Program-made: the position numbers and the translations under genes
The notes under the pieces: model-generated
Told to the model about the DNA's origin: nothing
The model's database searches: none
What the model saw: the letters and a program-made list of their open reading frames with translations, nothing else
Source: Hemicordylus capensis
Taxonomy: Eukaryota; Chordata; Lepidosauria; Squamata; Cordylidae
Reading direction: 5' to 3'
DNA: 64,000 nucleotides
Assembly: GCF_027244095.1 (NCBI RefSeq)
Contig: NC_069662.1
Location: 55,948,001-56,012,000, forward strand
Shown here: in pieces, positions 57,600 through 64,000 of the stretch
Position numbering within the stretch: the first letter of the stretch is position 1
Layout of the letters: every line of letters begins with the position of its first letter

Positions 57600-58940
57600 C
57601 CATGGCCCTATTCAAACAAATGAATGGATAATTTAGCTGTAGTTCTCAATTACAGACTTATTCCTAGAAACCTAGAAGGAAGGCACTCAGTAAGAGACCA
57701 ACCAGCTATGTCAGTATTGGGACTGAAGGAACGAAGATTACTACACTGACAGTAGAATCTACTGATGAAGCCATCACAGCATTAATAGGGAGCTTCCTGC
57801 TTGATTGGGGGTATTTGATATTGGACAGGGTGATCCAAGATCAACCTACTTACATGTACTGTGGCAGTTGCCACCAATAATAAAGCCAAAGATTTTAAAA
57901 AGCTTCAGCTCATGAGGCAGCTAGCCATAACAGGGAAGGTTGTAGAACCCACAGAATGGGTCAGCTCAATGGTTCCATTAGAAAGCCAAGTAGTTCTAAT
58001 AGAGCCCACTTTCAGCTTCTTTTCGCATGCTAAATCTTACCTGGGACCCCCATATATGCACTGTTAAATTGGTTCATATCAGATTGTCAGCACATGGGTG
58101 TTGTGTGTACTTTGAGTGGCTGCTGTCTTGAAATATGGTGGATGGGTGAGAAAAGCCCAGCCCACTAGGGTCCCTTAGGACCCCTTCCCATGTACTGTGA
58201 ATTTGGTTTGTATCAGACTGTAAGTGCAAAAGATTGTTATAGGACGACTTGCACATGGATTCAGACATGGTGATCACACGGAGACCCAGTCATGGGATGA
58301 TCTCCTAAGCCTTCTTCCCTTCAGAAAGTAGGCAAAACAAAAAACAACACCACAACACTGATGCTATATGGATCTACACAGATCTCAGTGAAATCATATG
58401 AGAACATTACAATCTACCCACACTGGACACAGAATCATTCACATTTTGATAGCAGCAAGTGTGCTTGATGCCCGTTTTGGATACTGTCATCGAACTGGAT
58501 GAAAACCACACCAAACCCATCACCTTAACACATCATTTCGAAGAGGGTGCTTATAGAGACTACCCCTTGACATAATCTGCTGGTGAGAACTTCCAAAGAA
58601 GAGTTCATTTATGCTTAGAAAAATCTGGAGGGTGCTGAAGTCATAATTGATTATATTCTAGTATATTAACGTTCCAGAGCTACAGCGTGGTGACAAGGTG
58701 CAGGGAGAACCATCTAAAGCCAAATGCCAACATCATGCTACTGCAGTGGAGCAAGTGATCTACTTTGATCGTACCCTCAAGAGGAAAGGCAATAGACCAG
58801 ACTAATAAAGCAAGAACTCCTTCCTAGGGATGGTGATCTACCGGCCAAGGTTCATACTAAGATAGGCACACTTCTACAAGATTTAGGGGAAAGGAACAGA
58901 ATGTCATTGGGATAGCAACCGATGCAAGACCTTCCGAAAT
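57600..58940 (+). mobile_element. Ty3/gypsy-type pol fossil (decayed)
   Basis: Scattered reverse transcriptase motifs in order on the plus strand: VEPTEWVSSMV, then the LEGAEVIIDYILVY region. No terminal repeats were found. The copy is heavily broken and old. Family assigned from these motifs only. Confidence 0.6.
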
Positions 58941-58949
58941 ATTGAAGAA

Positions 58950-59565
58950 GCCTAGAAAACAATTTGTTGACTTTCAGTATTTTAGTTTCAATACTCTCAC
59001 GCAGCAGTGGGAGCAGCCCTACTGCTGCAAGAGCAAGCGCTAACAGTATATGCTTCCAGAGTATAGGTGCCAACTCAGCAAAACTATGCCTATATAAAGA
59101 TGGAGCTGTTTGCCACTGTGGTAATATGCCAGAAATTTCACTAGTCATTATGACCCCACCACTGACAGAGATCTGGTTGGTGGGGACTAGAGACAGGGCC
59201 TTTTTGGTTATGGCCCCTTGGCTTTGGAATGCCCTTCCTGAAGAGCTCTGCCATGCTCCCTCCCTCAACGTTTTTAAAAAACATCTTAAAATGCACCTTT
59301 TTAAGGAAGCTTTTTAATGCTCAATTTTTGGTTATATCTGGTAGGTTCTTTAGCTTTTTATAATTGTCAGGTTTTAGCTTTTAAAATAACCTTTAATTTG
59401 AACCTAATAATGATGGTGGTTTTTTATCTGACAGCTTTTGGGGGGGGGGTTAATTTAGTTAATTTTATTACTTTTATTGTCTCTTGTGTCTATCTTATTG
59501 TTGTGAGCCACCCCCAGCAGTAGTGCACTGGAGGGGTGGGATATAATAATAAAGGAGGATATGAG
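58950..59565 (+). mobile_element. L2/CR1-clade LINE 3' end
   Basis: Encodes TRDRAFLVMAPWLWNALPEE and SLNVFKKHLKMHLFKEAF, the conserved C-terminal end of L2/CR1 ORF2, then a T-rich 3' UTR and a gggatataataataaa tail. Confidence 0.8.
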
Positions 59566-59600
59566 ATGTACAAGGTATCAGGTTTTTTTTCTGCCTAATG

Positions 59601-59750
59601 CAGGGGTTCCTAACCTTGGAGGCCCAGATCAACTATAACAGTCCAACTTCCATCATAATCTACAGCCACAATGACCTAAAGCCATTGTGTCTGGGCACAG
59701 TGGGTGTTATAATCCAACATCATCTGGAGATCCAAGGTTGGGAACTCCTG
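59601..59750. mobile_element. hAT-type MITE
   Basis: Ends caggggttcctaaccttgg / ccaaggttgggaactcctg, perfect 8-bp duplication gcctaatg (59593-59600, 59751-59758). Confidence 0.9.
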
Positions 59751-59759
59751 GCCTAATGC

Positions 59760-62020
59760 ATTTTGATTTCAAATCTTCACCAGGGGCACTGTGGATAACA
59801 CGGCCCTCTCGACAAGCTCTTTCCAACCCAGCTTGTGAAGATGACAGTTTTCTACAAGGCCCTGTTAAAGATTTTTAGTCCAAACACATTGGGCAGAATA
59901 AACTGATAGCTCGTAGATCTTAATTTAACTTCTTTATTCCAGTGTAAGTGCCTCCCTCTCTTTATCCAACAGTGGAAACAAGCCAAAAAAACACTCGAGA
60001 GCATACTTGCCTCAGCATCATCAAGTTTTCCATCTGATTTCTACATGACAAAGATACCACCTAAATATCATCATTATCAAAGATCAAATACACCACCTAA
60101 ACATCAAATTTTAATCCAGAAAAGAGATCCCAGTTGCAGTTCTCCTATCTTGCAATTTAACAGAGGGACAAGGTGCTAACAAGGAAGAAGATTTGGAACA
60201 AGTCAAAGATGATCCAAAGGCACAACCAGCAAGCACCAGCCCCAAACTTTTAGGTGGGTAAAATAAGAGAATAATCAGTCAAAAACCTGAAAAACTGCAA
60301 GTGCCCAGCTAAAGTTCCAGTCTGAACAAATAGCCTTGATAGCCCTTCTTGTTGAGGAGAGCCAATGGCAACTCTGGAAGGCTCATAATGGCCTTCTACT
60401 AGATTCGTAAAAAATGAAGTGCCAACTAGCACAAGCATAATCACTGCTAGGCAACATAGCCATTGATGTGAATGCTATGCACTCCAGATATGGGAGGTAT
60501 TTCATCCCCAAAGAATGGAAGGACTAGGACACATCCTGATGCAAATAGAGCAGAGACACTGGAAGCAACATTTTGCCCATTTGCTGAATGCAGAGATGGG
60601 TTGTATTCAGGCACAGCAAATTCACAGCACGCTGTCAGTTTAACTGCAGCCCAGCAGCCTCCAGATTCCTGCATCCCTCTGTTCTTCTAAACTACGAAAA
60701 ACCCTGCTGCAGGTCTCCATTAACGATCTTTGTTAGCAGAGTCCTAACATGGGTCTGTATGAACCCCTGTTAATAAGCTAGTTGTTACCAAAACCTGGGT
60801 GGAACCTAAATTCCATTAGTCAAGGTTCAGCCAGCAATGCAGCACATATATATTGCAGATCTTTATCTGTTTAAAATGACATACATTTTCACATTCCAGG
60901 AGGTCAGTTGCAAAATAGCCAGTTGAACAATCATGTTTTTGTTTCTGATACAATGCAAGTATTTATTTTATTGCTATTTAAGAAATGTGCATACTATTTT
61001 TCCTAAATGACCTTAGGGAAAAACAACAGCATAATATTTGAATGTAAGTAAAATATGAAAGCACATTAATAATTCAGTTCAAAACTCCAGAAAAAATCCA
61101 TACTCTTCTTCCTCTTGCTCCCCTTTGGCTTAGTTTGAGTTTCTCTCCCTACTGCTCTTAGTACTATATTTTTAACGCGATAGGGGTTCAAGCCTTTGCA
61201 GATGCATGCTTTCTCATGTATGAAGAAGACTATATATATATATATAGTCACGAGCTCTGGTTGCAGCCTACCCCTAGTACACAGGCACAAGCTGTAGTAA
61301 CCTGTGGTTAGGGAAGGGCACTCTGTCCATGCTTAGAGGCACTCAAGGCTGTGTAGAGCTGAAAAATAGTTCTGGGTCTCAGCCTTTCATGAAATAGAAC
61401 CCTGCACTTCGCACGTACTCCGATCAGAAGCTCAACGCCTCTTTTCATATTCCACCGTTGAGTCCGCACACTGAAAACAGGCTCCACGACTGAGCTCTTT
61501 GCTGCTCTGCCTCCAAGGAAACCCTGCTCTCCCCCACAGGTCCAGACCCTCCACTCCCCAATATTGTGCAAACAACAGCACTGCCTGCAGCACCTCTTCG
61601 AGGTGGGTCTTCTTACCCTTCCACCCAGGCAGGGTTTCTCCCTTTCCAAGTCCCAGTGACCTTGAGCAGTAAATCTTTAACACGAATTCAAGGTACTTGT
61701 GTGTCTTTCCAGCACACCCTTGCTCAGCCCTGCCTCTGGGCTTCACATTCCTGCCAAAATCACCTTCTCCATCTGCCCTTGCTCTCTTTCACAGAGACCA
61801 ATTCTTAATTAAACAGCCTACCTCATGAGGAAGTGGCTGATAGAGGAGGAGATAAGGGGGCTCTTATCCTCTCTGCCAGATCAGCCACCTTTTCTTTCCA
61901 TCAGGCCTCTCCTGATTCCAGACTTCCAGAAAGTTCCTTTATTTTCACCAGCATCTACTATGTGAAGTTCACAACCTCTTCCCTCTTTAATCAGAAGGTG
62001 CTTTCCCCTCTTAATTAATC
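59760..62020. other. Unassigned intergenic sequence
   Basis: Contains a short (TA)n near 61234. Open frames at 61308-61746 (minus) have no recognisable domain, and no WNK4 exon was found. Confidence 0.4.
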
Positions 62021-62021
62021 A

Positions 62022-62233
62022 ACGTGGTGTAGTGTGCTGGACTAGGACCGGGGAGACCCGAGTTCAAATCCCCATTCAGCCATGAAACTAGCTGGGTGAC
62101 TCTGGGCCAGTCACTTCTCCCTCAGCCTAACCTACTTCACAGGGTTGTTGTGAGGAGAAACTTAAGTATGTAGTACACCGCTCTGGGCTCCTTGGAGGAA
62201 GAGCGGGATATAACATGAAATTAATAATAATAA

Positions 62234-62282
<49 letters not shown>
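62022..62282 (+). repeat. Sauria-type SINE ending in (AAT)n
   Basis: acgtggtgtagtgtgctgg head, gagttcaaatcccc B box, cacagggttgttgtgagg, gagcgggatataacatg, then a long AAT run (about 62224-62282). Nearly identical to 37652-37896, so both are young. Confidence 0.92.
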
Positions 62283-62284
62283 TT

Positions 62285-63550
62285 AATAGACCTGAACCAG
62301 GGAGGCTCAGGCAGGGCCAGCTGGTCTGTATGGTGGACTGTGGCAGTTGCCTCCGGTGGTGGATTGGTGGGGCCTGCTGCTGCCCACCTTTGTCACAGAG
62401 GTCCCAAATGTGGACTTTAACCCTGGGTTTGCAACTACTTTAAATCCCCTCCAACTATTTCTTTGTTGGAAGGGGTGTCCAGAGTGCCGGCAAGCACTGC
62501 AGGGTGGCTCAAACCACTCAGCAGCTGTTACCCATGAGTAGAACCATTGGAAACAATTGGCTTACTCATGTATAACATTTGCTGTGTGGCAGCAGGAGGC
62601 CCTCATTTGTATGCTGCTGCTGTGCTGACAATTCCCAGCCCATTTTCCCCAGCTATCTATCTATCTATCTGTCAGCAGCCTGTTCCTCGTTTTCTCAGTG
62701 ATTCACTGAGATTGGCCCAGTGGCCCCAAGGAAGGACTTCTTCAGACTGTGTCCTGTGTGTCTGCTGCTCTACAGCTGTGAGGGTAGCCAGAAAGCTCTC
62801 TCCAGGTCAGGAAACCTATGCTTCCCTGAACCACTCTGGAGGGGAGGCTAGTGTTGAACAGTGGAGAAAGGGTGTATTCCTCCTCCCACAATGAAATTAA
62901 AATGCCCCATTTGCCCCATGGGATTCTGTGATCCAGTCAAAGGAAGGCTGGTGTTTGAACTGTGTGGAAAAACGGGTGTGTGAGTTGTATATATTCTCAA
63001 ATTATCCTGGTTTCAGCAACACATGCATATATTACACCAATTAGCATATGTACATTTTATGGAAAAAAAATTTTTTAATGCAAAGTGGAGACTTTTTAGG
63101 TGAACAGCACAAACTATTTCCACTTGTTTGGTGACAGATTGTTTGACAGTTTTTAGCACCTGGACCTGGCAACTTTACTCTGTCATCTGAGACTTCTTGC
63201 CTCACGTTTCCTGGATTCAAAAGTGGAAAACAGAATTGAAATCTGATGTTCTAGTCCAGGTGTTTCTCTATCACTGGTCCATGGACCAAGGCCAGTCCCT
63301 GTCAACACAGCCAACCAGTGCACATCAGTTTAGGAAGGTAGCCGGCTGCTCCCCGACATCAAAAAGATTAACACTGCTCTAACCCACCACTCCCTTCTCC
63401 ACACTTCTGCTCCATTTCCCTCTTCCTTTTTAAATCCAGGAAATCTGGGGAGGGAGAAGAAGAAGTGGCAGTCATCAGGTATGGCAAGGCATGGCATGCC
63501 ACTGGAAGGGAGGTGGCAACAACATCTGGTGCCCCACCTCAGGGGTGGAC
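62285..63550. other. Unassigned sequence
   Basis: Only a short (ATCT)n run near 62653-62670 is evident. Confidence 0.4.
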
Positions 63551-63552
63551 AG

Positions 63553-63730
63553 AGCTTGAGCTGCTGGTCGTGGGCCCAGATTCAAATCCCTGCTCAGCCA
63601 TGGAGCTAATGGGATGACCTTAGGCAAGTCACCTACTCACTACTTATCCTACCACACACTTTTGTTGTGAGGGTGGGGAGAGCCTTGCGTGCTGCCCTGG
63701 ACTCCCTGGAAGAAGGGTGGGATACAAAAT
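63553..63730 (+). repeat. Diverged Sauria-type SINE
   Basis: gattcaaatccctgctcagc, gcaagtcacctactcac and ggaagaagggtgggatacaa are the head, core and tail of the same SINE, more diverged than 37652 and 62022. Confidence 0.75.
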
Positions 63731-63817
63731 GCCCAACACAAACAAATGAATGTTAACTAGAAACCTGCAGCTGAAGATGTGGTATATTGTCCAGCTTAGC
63801 ATGGAACTTGGCTCTAA

Positions 63818-63955
63818 CAGGGCTGCTCAACTTTGCCCCCTCCCAGCTGGTTTTAGACTACAGCTCCCATAATCCACAGCCACAGTGGCCAATAGCCAGG
63901 GATTATGGGAGTTTTAGGCACATATTTGCAGGAGGGCCAAAGTTGAGCAGCCCTG
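63818..63955. mobile_element. hAT-like MITE, palindromic
   Basis: Ends cagggctgctcaactttg / aaagttgagcagccctg. Both halves share cccataatcc / ggattatggg. No clear target duplication. Confidence 0.7.
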
Positions 63956-64000
63956 CTGTAGAATCATGCTGCTGCTGCCTTTGTGCTCTTGCTTCTCCTT

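Noticed and set aside
61308-61746. 113- and 104-codon minus-strand open frames
   Set aside because: Overlapping frames without domain or homologue that I recognise; probably chance.
52950-64000. WNK4 exon 1 kinase sequence
   Set aside because: Expected downstream of VPS25, but no kinase motif was found; the open frames have no such signature.

Overview
This is a vertebrate chromosomal segment, most likely from a squamate reptile (lizard or snake). The evidence is intron-rich genes whose proteins align closely to mammalian orthologues, and a repeat set typical of squamates: Sauria-type tRNA SINEs, 5S rRNA-derived SINEs, a BovB (RTE) LINE, L2/CR1 LINE fragments, and many short hAT-type elements. 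The species cannot be read from the sequence.

Two host genes are supported, both on the + strand. RAMP2 (four coding exons, 20084-27533, 185 aa) encodes a single-pass membrane partner of calcitonin-family receptors. VPS25 (six coding exons, 42523-52546, 175 aa) encodes an ESCRT-II subunit. Their order and orientation match the mammalian EZH1-RAMP2-VPS25-WNK4 neighbourhood from memory. No EZH1 or WNK4 coding exon was found in the flanks. The two genes do not share a pathway; their adjacency is conserved synteny.

Layout: 1-3.6 kb holds a LINE tail, a fold-back element with a hAT copy inside, and unassigned DNA. 3.9-8.7 kb is a decayed DIRS-type retroelement in minus orientation. 8.8-10.7 kb is a pile-up of L2/CR1 LINE ends with a foreign insert. 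11.5-19.6 kb holds hAT copies, an LTR-element 3' end, SINE/LINE tails and a 220-bp palindrome. 20.1-29.4 kb is RAMP2 and its probable long 3' UTR. 30.4-32.4 kb is fold-back elements. 34-41 kb is L1, L2/CR1, SINE-in-SINE and BovB. 42.0-52.9 kb is VPS25, with LINE and hAT insertions in its introns. 53-64 kb is repeats: 5S SINE, CR1 tail, a decayed Ty3/gypsy-like fragment, L2/CR1, hAT copies and Sauria SINEs.

I see no CRISPR array, operon, toxin or novel multi-gene system. The main points of interest are the density of short DNA transposons with readable 8-bp target duplications, nested insertions that give relative ages, several 200-800 bp palindromes, and a few residue-level oddities in RAMP2 and VPS25.
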